From Clitopilus passeckerianus (Eukaryota; Basidiomycota; Agaricomycetes; Agaricales; Entolomataceae): a DNA stretch of 64,000 nt. The translations under genes were made by a program, and so were the position numbers. Positions 1 to 11,440 of this stretch are shown here, one piece after another. The notes beneath the pieces were generated by a model, which searched no databases, was not told where the DNA came from, and worked only from the letters and a program-made list of their open reading frames with translations. Where the stretch lies: positions 1,302,001 to 1,366,000 of the forward strand of contig CALYLX010000142.1 of the NCBI GenBank assembly GCA_944990035.1, read 5' to 3'. Position 1 is the stretch's first letter, and each line of letters starts with the position of its first letter.

Positions 1-655
1 ACGCTGTATCCCATGCGTCGAGCTGCACATTGCGCTTTTAACACAAAGGTCCGAGGAACAATATCCAAGCGAACGTACGCACCAGCGAGCTTGGTGCACA
101 TGGAACTGTCGTACAATGTGCCATATTTGGTGATAACGACGCGCTATCTCAACTCAATGTCGGGTAATGGCTGATGGATGGACAAGTACGCACGGTGCAT
201 GGGGTACGCATCAGGATGTTATATAGGAAGCGACCGTGGCGTGAGTTGCCCAAATGAGGAGATGAAGGTAAGCACGTTCCTCCCAGTTGAGCCAAGACTC
301 AAGGCACAGTAGACCGCTAGACGTCTGTCAATACAAAGCACGTTGACAATGATAGCATATGAATAGAATCAAGAAGTGGTCTTCAGCGTAGAAATGGACC
401 TGAGGAAGTAAGCCGGGTTTGCACATTTTCCGTTCTATCAGTGCTTTATCTCCGACCCAGGTGGCTAGGACGGAGCACGCAATCCGACAATCTGAAGGGT
501 TCGTCCCTGACTAGAAAAACGATAATGATCTCCAAACTTCCTCTTCACATTAACAGTAAATAACCAGACAAAATCATAAGTTGCATGTATAATACCCGAA
601 CGAACCCTAGGCTACGCTGATCCCAATTTGCTCCAGAGTTGCACATATGAGCGAT
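1..655. other. Intergenic, no gene seen
   Basis: I see no coding pattern with introns, no tRNA and no clear repeat here. The part next to 655 is the 3' flank of the secreted-protein gene on the minus strand. The rest may belong to a neighbour outside the window. Confidence 0.5.
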
Positions 656-2109
656 TCAGATACCAGCCCGACATTGGTTGTTCTGTTGGTCGCATTGGTT
701 GACGGTGAGGCCTGCAGCCCTACCAGCATCCGAGTTCGCAAGGTTTGCACACTTATTGTGCTGGACGTCGCAGGAGCGTCCTAGGGCTGCCGACTCGTTG
801 AGGAAAGAATCATTGCCTTCGACTTGGAATCCACGTCCGCCTTTTGTGACGGTAGGAGCGGCAATGCCTCCCACTATTGAAGTTAAGTTAATATCCTAGA
901 AGTGGAACGACGGGAGGGAAAACGTACATGCACCAGTGAACCTTTGGATATTGTCTCCTGCGGCAGGAGCAGCAGTGGCAGTGGCGCTGTCGTCAAGGTT
1001 GGGATAAGCGTGAGGACAAAGGAAGACTTGTAGACACTTACGCCGCAGAGGTAGCAACCGAGGAAGCGGTAGTTGGTGCAGCTGTCGCTGTTGCACCTCC
1101 GGCAGTGACGGTGACAGTAACGGCTAAAGCAGGGACAATAAATAGGCGCACTAGAGAAGGCTTCGAGTGACTTACGAGCAGGGCAGCTGGCATCGGTAGC
1201 CGTGGCAGTAGCAGCACCATCAGTAGCAGTAGCGGTTGCGGTTGCGTCACTCTGTCCACCATCGGCACTACCGCCTTCTGCAGCCGCGTCAATTTCTTCA
1301 GCAGTGGCATCCTCGACCAGGAGATTCTGGGTGAAAATGCAACCGATTGGGTCATTTGCATCGTCACAAGAGTTACCCTTCGCGGTAGGATCATCCAGTT
1401 GCCCTGGGGCAAAGGTACCTGCCTTGAGAGCCAACTGGGGATCACCACCGACGGCCTTGATCTGCTTCGCCAACTCCAAAGTGATCGCCTTGTTAACAGC
1501 AGCAGCATTGGGTGAAGCCGGATCCTGTTTTCACAATAAGCCACTGATTCACTAGCCTTATAGGAAGTAACCAACCTGATGCTGTTGAATGGCAGCAATC
1601 TCAGGGTTCACGGCCTTGATACTCGTACAGGGATCCGTCACAGCGCCAACTTTTCCTGAATTTCGCTCGAGGGCACGATAGATCAGAGCGTCGACCTGGC
1701 CCTGAATGTCTCCTGCAGCCTTTGCGTTCGTGAATGCTCTATCAGCAGTTGCTTGCTGAAGACATGTGGCGTCCTAGAAACAGCGTTTAAATCACCGCAG
1801 AAGTTGTCCTCATGCGCCACTCACGGCAATTTTGCCAGCTCCGGTAATTCCGGCAGCATTTCCGAGCAAACCAAAGACAGGATCCTTAATCCCATCTGGG
1901 TTGTTGAGATTGAGGCTGTTGCGAACGGACGTCAAGAATTGCTCGTGAGAGTGTTCTGAAGTTAGACGTGTTAGTGTCAAGACTCTAGAAGTGGAGATTG
2001 GCTACGGACCTTGAGGAACTTCGCGTCTCAGTGCGTCGCGCCTCACTGGGAGAGCGACAACCGAGGAAGAAAGGGAAAGGAAAACGAGGGTAGCCAACTT
2101 GGCGAACAT
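656..2109 (-). CDS. Secreted protein with Cys-rich C-terminal domain
   Basis: Seven exons (2109-2010, 1955-1825, 1773-1576, 1524-1176, 1123-1042, 986-928, 873-656) give 378 residues in frame. The N-terminus MFAKLATLVFLSLSSSVVA is a classic signal peptide, followed by a dibasic LPVRR site. The body is Ala-rich. Residues about 215-300 are a low-complexity linker of repeated Ala-Thr dipeptides, likely O-glycosylated. The last 60 residues carry four ordered cysteines in the pattern RSCDVQHNKC and QCDQQNNQC, which I recognise from uncharacterised extracellular proteins common in Agaricomycetes. No catalytic motif is visible. It probably acts in the cell wall or outside the cell. The role is inference; the splice model and the secretion signal are well supported. 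Confidence 0.8.
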
Positions 2110-3071
2110 ATCTAGAATGATAAAGTCTGGGTGGTTGAACTGGAAGGAGGAATATGTCAAGAATGAAACTGTGACCTAGAGCAGTCTTCAGAATGCATGC
2201 CACTCGACTGAGAAGCAGGCATGACATACCGATTAACTCGTAATCAAGAAAAAGGTACAAAGGACAAGACCCAGTCTTGGAGAAAATGTGAAGTAGAATA
2301 GGAAGAAAGGAGAGCAAGAGGAATGCCGAATGATGCAGACAGAGAATGGCTTTTATAGTCACTGCATCCGTCAGCAGTCGATATCGCCTGTGGTCTGCGT
2401 ACCTGACGACTTCTGTGGAAACCGGAGGCCTTCGAAAACATGGAAATTCTTGGAAAAGAGAGGGTTCACGGGTAGCCCGGACCTCACGGCTTCCTCGACC
2501 GTGGTGCGCGACGCACATTGTATTGTGAGGCGCGTGATGGTGATCAGTGTCGCCTTGGTCCCTCACAACAACGGCGGATAACGTATGTTTCGTGCGCCCA
2601 GGCGATTCCTCGCGCTCGTTTATCAGGCGGCCACCTTCGAAGTTCAATAGCAGTTGCCGAATCGGCGATATCTGACAGAGCAGAGCAAGAAAATCCTGAT
2701 GAATACCGTTTATTGAGCCCGAACCCTGTTCCCGTCGTATCGTCCAGTCCCAACATCCAGGTTGCTTTAGAGACGTTGGTAACGGTTGTTTTCTTGGTTG
2801 CATAGCTCGGCGAAATTATGACGAGTCTTTAACGTGAAATAGCAACCGGGTTGAAGTGGCTTCCGGTGGGCCTGTGGCTTGATTGCATGCTCGGAGGTCG
2901 ATAATTAACATCCAGTTCGCGTCCTCTAGGAGATTACAGAAGCTATCTTTGATGAACTCGACAAGGTATATAGCACATGGGCCGCCTGCTCACGAGCGGA
3001 CTTCAACTCCTCCGCCTGACGGCACAACCAGCGACGCAGTATGATAGGAACCCAAGAAATGCATGTCGTCA
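2110..3071. other. Intergenic between two minus-strand genes
   Basis: This holds the upstream region of the secreted-protein gene and the 3' flank of the small mitochondrial protein gene. A 272-codon open frame on the minus strand (1985-2803) overlaps exon 1 of the secreted protein in another frame. It has no family resemblance and no intron structure, so I do not call it a gene. Confidence 0.5.
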
Positions 3072-3792
3072 TCAAATTCGGACAGATGTAGAGTGTTTCT
3101 TCGATAAGGCTTGCAAATCTTGCTCTGTAGAGGGATCAGCTGAGAATCTTATGATTAAGGGTTTGACATACGGATGCCCCACACGTGTGAGCGTAGGTCC
3201 AAGAATTCTGAAGAACCTTTAAAGATACAATTCAAATTTTGTTCCAAAGAAAGCACTGACCGACGTGAAGACCATCAAGGAGCTTTTTAGTTTCAGCCCT
3301 GACCCGAGATACATCTTCCTTTGAGGCAGAAGCTTGGCTCAAGGCCTTCAGGTCCTTTTCCACGGCCTCTATCCGTCGGACATGAGCAGAAACCTGTAGA
3401 GTTTACGCTGTCAGTTGTCCGAAGAAGGGCAAAAGTTCAGAGCCAACCTTCTCGGTGCTGACTTGCAACGCCTCTATGCTGGATTGTAGGGCAGCTGATG
3501 CTTGTTGGTACTCCTCAAGAAGGTGATAAGTAGCAAAAGACGAGGCCAATGAGAAGCCTAGCAGAAATCCAACCACTCTAATGACAGTCATCTATGCATT
3601 AGCTACCTCTTTGAGATACATTCGATTTACTAACCCACCGCGGAAACCTCCGATAGGTTTCTTCTGTACTGGGACTGATCCCAGGTTGGGTGTTGCCTCG
3701 TTTCTGAGCACCGAGGCAGAGCTAAAGTTACGGGTTAATGCCCTGCATACGGTAGCTCGTGTGGTCGCCGCGAGGCGTAGAGCGGAGGCCAT
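3072..3792 (-). CDS. Small mitochondrial membrane protein, uncharacterised fungal family
   Basis: Five exons (3792-3635, 3577-3448, 3393-3261, 3216-3172, 3124-3072) give 172 residues. The first 35 residues are rich in Ala, Arg and Ser without acids (MASALRLAATTRATVCRAL), a typical mitochondrial presequence. Then comes a Gly-rich turn (GGFRGG) and one hydrophobic segment, VVGFLLGFSLASSFATYHLL. A long helical coiled-coil region follows with heptad-like Leu, Val and Ala, and it ends near the stop. This fits an inner-membrane protein with one anchor and a soluble helical tail, a type conserved in fungi without an assigned function. The intron 1 acceptor is fixed because the nearer one would create an immediate stop. 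The gene is head to head with POP1 across 126 bp. Confidence 0.72.
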
Positions 3793-3918
3793 AGGAATGA
3801 TAGGATGACCGTGACACAGGTGGACAGTGAGCTTGACGCCAAAGGAGACGCACGTGATCTTGCGTAGAATTCGATTCTCTTTTGGTGCCGCGTTCAGGGC
3901 TCTTCGTGTGCTAACATC

Positions 3919-6900
3919 ATGGCTCCTAAAAGGAAGAATTCTGGGGCAGAAGACCTCACAGCTCGGGAAAGAAAGAAAGTCAAAGTCGCTGCCGCCCGCG
4001 CCATTGCAGTGCAATCGAAACCATCAGGATCAACTCAAAATGCTAAAGCTGGGCCGTCAAGTGTTGGCATTGTGAACAGTGGGTTCGCATTATTATCGCG
4101 AAATTTGAATTCACAGTGTTGGGAAGGTATGGAAGGTCTTCCAAGCGCTATAGACGTTGAGAAGTTCGCAGAGGTAGGAGTCTATGCCGAACCTTTCTTG
4201 CCTAACCCAGTTTGGACCATAGGCCAGAGCCTTTGAAATCAGTGCAATGGAGGAAGCCATGAAGAATTCTAGGTCAGATTTGTAGGCTGTTCCTTGAAGC
4301 ATAGCTAATAGAATGTTATACAGTGCGAGTTCTACCTCCAGGGCATGGCAAGCATTGCCCCGGCATCTGCGCCGGAGAGCTGCCAGTCACGATGTCCGTC
4401 GAGTGCCTCTCCGGCTTCGAGCAAAAGCAAAAGCCGAGGCAAGGCAGCAGGACCTTAGCTCCTTATTGTCACTGACCTTCGAAACTAGATGGATCCTGTT
4501 AGCAAGAAAGGTACCAAACATCATGTACCAAAACTAGGCAAATCAAAGCGTCTGAAGAGGACTGAAATTCTTCAGAAACGCCAAGGTATGCCAGTTCCTT
4601 CAAAGTTCGCGCTCGCGCCACTTACGCGTTGCCGCTATAGTCGATAAGGTCTGGTTGGAGACCCATTTATGGCACGCTAAGCGTATGCATATGGAAAACA
4701 TGTGGGGATACAGGCTGGTAAGGTGACATTTCGCTACCACAAAATGTAGTTCTTATGGAGCCAAAACAGTCAGTCACCCCGACTGAAAAGTCGTTCAGGC
4801 CATCCCACAGAGCCTCGGTGCACGGTTCAATCCTCCATGATGCATCATACTTTGCCACCATTGAACTGAAAGGCCCAGAGAGTGTGCTCAAGCACATGCT
4901 TGACGCATGCTGTGACCCACAAGGCGCTGGGCCAGGCGCCAAAAGGTTTGCACTCATTAAACTTCAGCCTCCCACATGTGCTGACCTCTCCAAACGTCAG
5001 ATACCTTTCGGGAGCTCGAGTCCTCGAAACTCACATATACCAATATGCATCGTACCCATTCGGCTTGATCGCTCCCATAACCGTCATTTGGTGCCCTCCC
5101 CTCCCCGCCCAGCACGAGCCTGGCCAGAAAGCAAAGGAGCTGGACAATGCCGGGACAGAACAGGGCGGTGGCTCCAATGGTGGAAACTCCAAAGGAAAGC
5201 AGAAGGCAACAGATCCAAGTTCTGATGGAAAACGAACTGTGTGGCTGCGAATCCATCCGTCTGCATTTGATGCCACCACAACGGCTCTCCAAAGCGCAGC
5301 TTCTGCAGCTCTCGCGGAGGCTGAACGGAAGGCGAGTGAAGGGAGCGAAGACATGGAGGTCGAGATCGCAGATTTGAGAGGGCAAATCAATGCCTTTGAG
5401 ATCATGGGTCCCAAGTCAAACCAAGTCCTCAAAGGCTCCTTGAGCCCTGTTTACCCCAAAGAAGAAGATACCGAGTTTCCCAAGGCAGGCCGCTATCACG
5501 TTCTTGATAGCAGCAATCTACTCACACGAGCTTAGTTTTGGAGCAGTCTCTCGGAGGTGCAGTCCTCCGGTCAACTTGCCAGAGGCATGGTAATAGGGTT
5601 CAAGGTATATGACCCACGACTCAAGTACGTTATTCTGGACCAAACCCTATTTTCCGGTCTAACATCAGCTAGATTTCCTCCCAGGAACGCAAAGGTTGAA
5701 ACCGTTGCTTCCTCACATATCAATCATCCTATGTCGGTCTTCCCTTCTGCTGCGCTGGCCACGACGGAAATTTGGGACGTCGAGGTCAGGCGCAAGTTGG
5801 CTAAGCCTCGGTACAAGAAAAAGGATCTCGACGAAAGGAGGGCAAAGGTAGGCCTTTCTTTTCGTTCCACGATGGCGCTTAACATGGCTTCAACAGAATC
5901 TCGTTCCTGGGACGGTACTCAAACCACAGCGACAAGACGACCGCATCCCTGTTCTTCTCATACAGCGATCCCTTGAGAACTCGAATTCGAAAGCCCAGGG
6001 AATACATGGCTGGACTTTACTTATTCCGGCTGGCTGGTCTATGTCATTCTTGCCTTCTCTAATCTACACCGGCACCAGAGTCGGTGGCCAACGGGAACGG
6101 CAGACTCAAGCATTTGAAGCTGGAGTACCATACTTCCCCCGCGACCTTCCATCTTCCACTGGATACGATGCTTATTCTCGGATTCGGGAGGAACAAGAGC
6201 GCGAGACGTGGAACCGAAAACCTCCAGCTAAACGCGTTAACTTCGAGAAGCTCGGGACGAGTCGCCCCTGGAGAGCTGACTGGGAGCAGCTCCTTAGTTT
6301 GGCATCGTCTGCGCCACCAAACGAAGAGGGTCTAGTGACAACTCAGAGGGAGGAGCCGATGGCCGTCGATTCGAATACGCCAATGTGGCTACTACGGGGT
6401 GCAGAAACCCGAGCTATATTGGGGAACATGTTGAAGATGCTCAACCCTGGTGCAGGACTGCTGGAGAGCCTCAACCAGCTCCGGATGAAACGCGGATTTG
6501 AAGTCCTTGATACCGCACGCAAGTCGGAAGGGTTACTCCAGGCGGCACTCATTTCTGTCCGTGTTGACATGTGCAAGCGAGGTGTTCCAGAGGAGCTAGC
6601 CGTGATCTATTCTTTAGACCAAGACGAGGGTAAAAAATGGGAAAGGTTATTACAAAAGAATTTGGCGAAGGGGGATGAGGAGGATGAGGAAGAGAACGAG
6701 GTAAGATCATCTAAACTGATTGCAGAAATTGTTGCTTACGGCCGCTTTCTAGTTGTCCTCAGGAGACCCTCTCAAGACGCCATAATCGGGTATGTGACGA
6801 CCGGTCATTTCTCCCTATCTCAGGGCACAGGCTACGCAATCGGCTCTGTTGCTCTGAGTAAGCTTTTGAAATCGGCGGAAACAGGGTTCGTTTACACTAG

Positions 6901-7195
6901 ATTCATTGATGCACTAGCTAACGTTGTTCATACGTTGGCCTCTAGCACTAGCCCCGGAAAGCTCTCGCTTCTGGTGAAAATCAGAAACACAGATGGTCAG
7001 CAGTGCCGCCCAGCTCGAATTGAGCTTTGTGTGAATCGAATTAGTAGAATTGGTGTCCGCAGGCCAATAATGAGGAATAACTCGTTCATATGCAGGGTAT
7101 TATCAGTTACAATGTCAGCTAATTTACACGAGTGTCCGTTATGCGTCTATCCATGCAAGGAGAGCAAAATCGTCCTGAAACGAGGATTGCAGTGA
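3919..7195 (+). CDS. POP1: RNase P/MRP protein subunit POP1, reading frame interrupted
   Basis: POP1 is the large protein of nuclear RNase P and RNase MRP, which process pre-tRNA and pre-rRNA. Twelve exons: 3919-4173, 4223-4272, 4324-4438, 4489-4585, 4641-4717, 4770-4945, 5001-5484, 5536-5624, 5673-5847, 5897-6700, 6753-6885, 6946-7195. Diagnostic parts are the POP1 N-domain motif ALPRHLRRRAASHDVRRVP, the stretch LETHLWHAKRMHMENMWGYR, the motif TGTRVGGQRERQ, and the POPLD domain beginning at WLLRGAETRAILGN. Introns 4439-4488 and probably 5485-5535 start with GC instead of GT. After exon 10 the spliced frame reads a plausible SGDPLKTP but stops just before the conserved GYVTTGHFSL, which lies one base out of phase. 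The C-terminus then runs about 50 residues past the usual end. Either one base is missing near 6778-6782 or the allele is damaged. Confidence 0.88.
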
Positions 7196-7236
7196 TTCTC
7201 AAATAAAGGTGAAAAGGAGCTGATTGTCTACAATGA

Positions 7237-8726
7237 CTATCCAACTTTCCACTTTTCCATTGCCGCACTGACGAGCCTGCCCATCTCCATTCTTGCGTGT
7301 TTCTTGGCACTGTCAGAGATACCCTCAAGAGCATTTAAAGTGCTGGGTGAGGTCAGCAGAGGGTCGAACTCCAGCATATGTCCATCCTTCGTAGGGATAG
7401 CGACCAGCGCCGAGAACGAGTGGGTATGTCGCATGGGCTGTGGCGTCTTCGTGTCCATTGGTTGAGAATGTGAAGTGAATTGCTGGGAATCGTGCCTGGG
7501 TGCGGTGAGATCAGCAGGTTCGACAGGCTGAGTCTCTTCCTGGGACGTCTGCGAAGAGGAAAGCGAGGGTGCAGTGTGGAAGCTACTCTGAGATGTAGTT
7601 CTTGAATGCGGGGTGCTACCTGCGTTCAGAAGAAGCGACGGATCTCTCCTGATGACAATACTGCTCTTGCCAGAGCGAATTGTTCTAGGCTTCAGTTGGT
7701 CCTCTCTGTCGCTTGTTTCGGCCTCGGTGTCTCCGTCGGCAGCTTCAATGCCTTTCAGCCAACCAAGGCCAAATTGGTAAGGATTTGCCAGCGGCGAGCC
7801 ATTTAGACTGAGCATACGTTCGTCTTTCGTTGGTAAACGAAGTGACGTAGGCATGGGTTGATGTTGGTCGTGGACAGGGTATCGCGGCGTTTTGCTTGGG
7901 AGATCTGGGTTGAAATTTGAACTGGAGGGTACCCGACTGCTGGATGGTTGGCGAGAGGTGCTGGATTTCGCTGGGGAGGTAGGACGTGAAGAAGAAGGGA
8001 CTCTGGGTTTGAATGTATAGCCCAGATTACTGCCGAAAGGTGGTTTCTTTTGAGGACTAGGTGATGGCGCGACCCTTCCCCATGTTCGATTCTGTACATA
8101 TCCATGAACGTTTGAACGAAGTAGGAGAAGCCGAATCACATACTGCAGCAGGCGTCTTATTACCGTTGGAGAATATACGCGCACCTTGAGCTGTTCCAGG
8201 ACCTGTTGATGAGCCAGCCTTCTTCGGAGAGTTTAGTCGAGCTACATAACACTTAGCAAGGTCCCAATCAACGCGAATATGAATAACAGACCAGTCTTTG
8301 GGCCTTTGCTGCCACCGTCTTTCTCTTCCAGTAGATTCTCGTGGCTTTCGACCCATTTCCTCTTCCTAGCATCTTTGTCCAGTTCACCCAGAGTTCCGAT
8401 ACCACCAGCAGCCACGAGTTTCTCTTTCTGAACTCCCCGAAGTGCCTCCTGAACGTCCGCATTGTACTTGTCTCCAAATTCACGCATCGTCATGTTTCTG
8501 ACTTGTTTTGGTATTCGTAAGATTTGGCCTTCTTGATGCATAGTAAAGTTCTCCAGCCGATCCTGCAACCATGATTCAAATTGGCGTGTTCGATGAGCAA
8601 CTACAGAAAACTCTCAAATTCTGCCTGGAAAATGGGCTAAAATTCCAAACCTTCAATATCGAGATTCGCAAGCAGTTGTTGTTTCTCCTCCTGCGTGTAT
8701 TTCCTGTGAGGTTGCGGTATATCCAT
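7237..8726 (-). CDS. Borealin/Nbl1-type chromosomal passenger complex subunit
   Basis: Four exons (8726-8651, 8600-8292, 8241-8144, 8091-7237) encode 445 residues. The N-terminal 90 residues match the Nbl1/Borealin helix that bundles with INCENP and survivin: KYTQEEKQQLLANLDIE, then RTRQFESWLQDRLENF, then ILRIPKQVRNMTMREFGDKY. The middle 250 residues are Ser/Pro-rich and disordered, with many possible Cdk and Aurora sites. The last 60 residues (IPTKDGHMLEFDPL and ISDSAKKHARMEM) form the conserved C-terminal domain of fungal borealins. The complex guides chromosome alignment and cytokinesis at centromeres and the midzone. The start is supported because the N-helix begins at once. The gene is divergent from ERG26 across 206 bp, which contain CACGTG and ACGCGT. 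Confidence 0.88.
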
Positions 8727-8822
8727 TGCGAAAGTAAAGAACAGCGTGTCGAATTGAGGTCCTTTCAAAGTTTCGTTTACTCAAGCACAGCTCAAAGTTC
8801 GCGTCTGCCGAAAATGGCCAAA

Positions 8823-8842
8823 GTCACGTGCCACGCGTACCC
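8823..8842. promoter_or_regulatory. E-box CACGTG and MluI-box ACGCGT between Borealin and ERG26
   Basis: The divergent promoter holds CACGTG and, a few bases on, ACGCGT. CACGTG is the core bound by bHLH factors, including the sterol regulator type. ACGCGT is the core of MBF sites that drive G1/S genes in fungi. The fit with a sterol gene on one side and a mitotic gene on the other is suggestive only. Confidence 0.3.
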
Positions 8843-8932
8843 CGGAGAACGAAATTTCGCAAACAAGTCGTTCGATGCTCGGTTAGCCGTTGTGAACGAC
8901 CCGTCACCAACGCCAAAATTCTGCCAATAGTC

Positions 8933-10415
8933 ATGCCTGCGACAACAAAGGATATCTACCTCGTTATTGGCGGCAGCGGCTTCCTTGGCCGGCACATCGT
9001 CGAGCAGCTTCGGGAACGAGGGGACACGGTCTCGGTGTTTGACATCGTTCAGAGGTATCACGATGTCCCTTTCTACTCTGGCGACATTACCAATGAGGAA
9101 GAGGTTGGCGCTGCTCTACGAAAGGTAAACGAAGTTCTATGCACCTTTATTAACCATGCTCAATCATTTTATAGAGTGGAACAACTTGCATAATTCACAC
9201 CGCTTCACCTCCAGCAGGTCTCAAAAACTCTGCACTCTATTTCAAAGTCAACGTTGATGGGACAAAAGCTGTCATTGCTGCTGCAGTAGCAAACGGCGTA
9301 CGGAAACTTGTTTTCACCAGCTCTGCAGGAGTAGTCTTCAATGGAGCCGATATTGTTGACGTAGACGAGCGACTACCGTACCCTAATGTTCCTCTGGACG
9401 CGTACAATGAATCAAAAGCCAAGGGCGAGGCTGCTGTCCTCGAAGCCAATGCCAAGGGCGGATTGTTGACTGTTGCTCTCCGACCTGCTGGTATCTTTGG
9501 GTAATTATCATTCATTTCGTTCAGTGGAACTATCCCTTACGACCCAAAAATTCTAGCCCTGGTGACCGACAAGTTATGTCAGGTTTGTACCAAGTCTACG
9601 AACAAGGAAAGACACATTTCCAGATTGGTGACAACACCAATTTGTTCGATTGGACGTATGTTGGGAATGTCGCTTTGGCACATGTCCTGGCTGCGGATAA
9701 ACTGGATACGCCTCCTCCGGCAAAACCAATAGCTGAGCTGGAGAAGGAGCCGTCTGGCCCAGAGGAAGTCCCAGCCTTGACTGAGGCCGAAGAAAAACTC
9801 ATCAACTACCCTCTCCCATTCGTCACCGCCACTACAGGTGCCCACCGTATCCCCACATGCGAGGCCCGTCCTCTCGGACCCTATGTTACACGTCCACCTA
9901 ACGGCGAAAAGATCGAGGCCGAATTCAACAACCCCAACCCCTTACCTTCCAACCGACCCGTCGCCCGAACAAGGTTCGATCCCCTCTCAGAATACTCACT
10001 GAAACGCCAAAAACTCTACCAATCCGACGTTACTCCCCTCCAGGTGGCTGGACAGGTATTCTTCATCACCAATGGAGAGCCTTGTTACTTCTGGGACTTT
10101 ATGAGGGCGGTGTGGTTCCAGCTGGACGAGAAATTCCCCGGATTCAGGAAGCCGAAGGGCGTCTTCCAGCTGCCTCGATCTGTTGGTATGGCCGCTGCCA
10201 GCGCCTCAGAATGGGCCGGGTGGATCACTGGTCAAGAACCTACATTCACCAGATTCAAAGTGTCGTTCAGCTGCGCAACCAGGTGGCACAATATTGAGAA
10301 AGCAAGGAGGGTTCTTGGGTATGAGCCCAAAGTCGGCATCGAGGAGGGTATCAAGAAGATGGTCGAGTGGTGGCACCAGGAGTATATTGCTGGCAGCCAC
10401 AAGACTGCCCACTGA
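8933..10415 (+). CDS. ERG26: Sterol-4-alpha-carboxylate 3-dehydrogenase
   Basis: Three exons (8933-9124, 9175-9500, 9557-10415) encode 458 residues of the 3-beta-HSD/short-chain dehydrogenase superfamily. The NAD-binding Rossmann motif is VIGGSGFLGRHIVEQL at residues 10-25. The catalytic pair is YNESKAKGE (Tyr-x3-Lys). TSSAGVVFNG and LRPAGIFGPGDRQ are the usual ERG26 signatures, and the family motif DWTYVGNVALAH follows. The enzyme removes the C4 carboxyl and oxidises the 3-hydroxyl during C4 demethylation in ergosterol synthesis, at the ER. A proline-rich insertion at residues about 250-330 between the substrate-binding blocks is typical of basidiomycete copies. The start is fixed by the Rossmann fold beginning six residues later. 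Confidence 0.93.
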
Positions 10416-11440
10416 TGATGATATAGTCGTCGCTATCCTTATTCAGTGACTTATGACTCGTACTTTTACGCACTTACATTTGGCTTTACGACACGTATTG
10501 GATAATTTTAATACATATATACCATTCCATTTGTTTTGTCATCCCAGCAGGATGCTTGGTTAAAGTTGCTTTGAAAGCGTACTGTTGCCGGCCCGGAAGC
10601 TGGCCAGACCACCGAACTGGCCACCCACACTTTTTTTGGATACACTGCTTCTGCTCAAAAAGTGAATACACAATTCGATAGATAAGATACTAAAGTATAT
10701 TTTAGAAGTGATAAAATTATATATAAAGAAATATTTTGAGTGGATAGCGCGCGATTGCTCAAAAGATGGCAAAGTTCACTAATTGTAGGCTATTGGAACT
10801 TGGCCACTTTGTGAAGAAACAACTTCCAACTTCCGCGGGGCAAGTGGGGCTTCATTCCACTCATATATCTGAGTAGAATCAATTTTACTATGCCCGAGAG
10901 CTCCAAAGGAAGAGGAGGTTGCTGTACATGCCGACTGGCCAGCTTCCCGGTCTGGCCACATATAGACCCAGGAGTCTCATTTCGCTCATGGAGTCTTCTT
11001 CAGAGTGAAATACCTCATCTACATAGCATAGCTGTATTTAGAACTCATTATAGCATAACATAAACCACAACTTGACTATCTAAAGGTTGACCTATGCCTC
11101 CCCAGAGGCGGAATCCCTTTCAGTGGCCAGGATCAGGGCCATCAACAGTATACACGTTCACCGTACCAATGGAGTGAGTATATTTTTGGCATCCTTACTG
11201 TCTTGAACCAACAGCAGGATTACGTTCACGTGTACTCAAAGTCTATCAGTATCCTTTCAGAACCACCCAATTATTCAGTCTGAAGAGGTCTCATTAATTC
11301 CTTCTATGTATATACGAAAGCGCCCAAATATCATCATCATGAAACTAGTCTCTAGCCTGGCCATCTAGGGTAGGTATTGTTGGTCTATGTAGTAGATCCC
11401 AATTTTTTCCGTGGTATCACGTCGATCATAAACCCATGGT
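10416..11440. repeat. AT-rich intergenic region with clustered TGGCCA palindromes
   Basis: No coding pattern is visible. Within 360 bp of AT-rich DNA the hexamer TGGCCA occurs five times (10601, 10618, 10801, 10936, 10952). The outer copies share the longer word AAGCTGGCCAG, in opposite orientation at the two ends (10597-10607 and 10935-10945). This resembles the ends of a short non-autonomous inverted-repeat element, but I could not find target-site duplications. Confidence 0.3.

Noticed and set aside
1985..2803. 272-codon open frame on the minus strand
   Set aside because: It overlaps exon 1 of the secreted-protein gene in another frame, has no family resemblance and no intron signals. Chance is enough to explain it in a promoter region.
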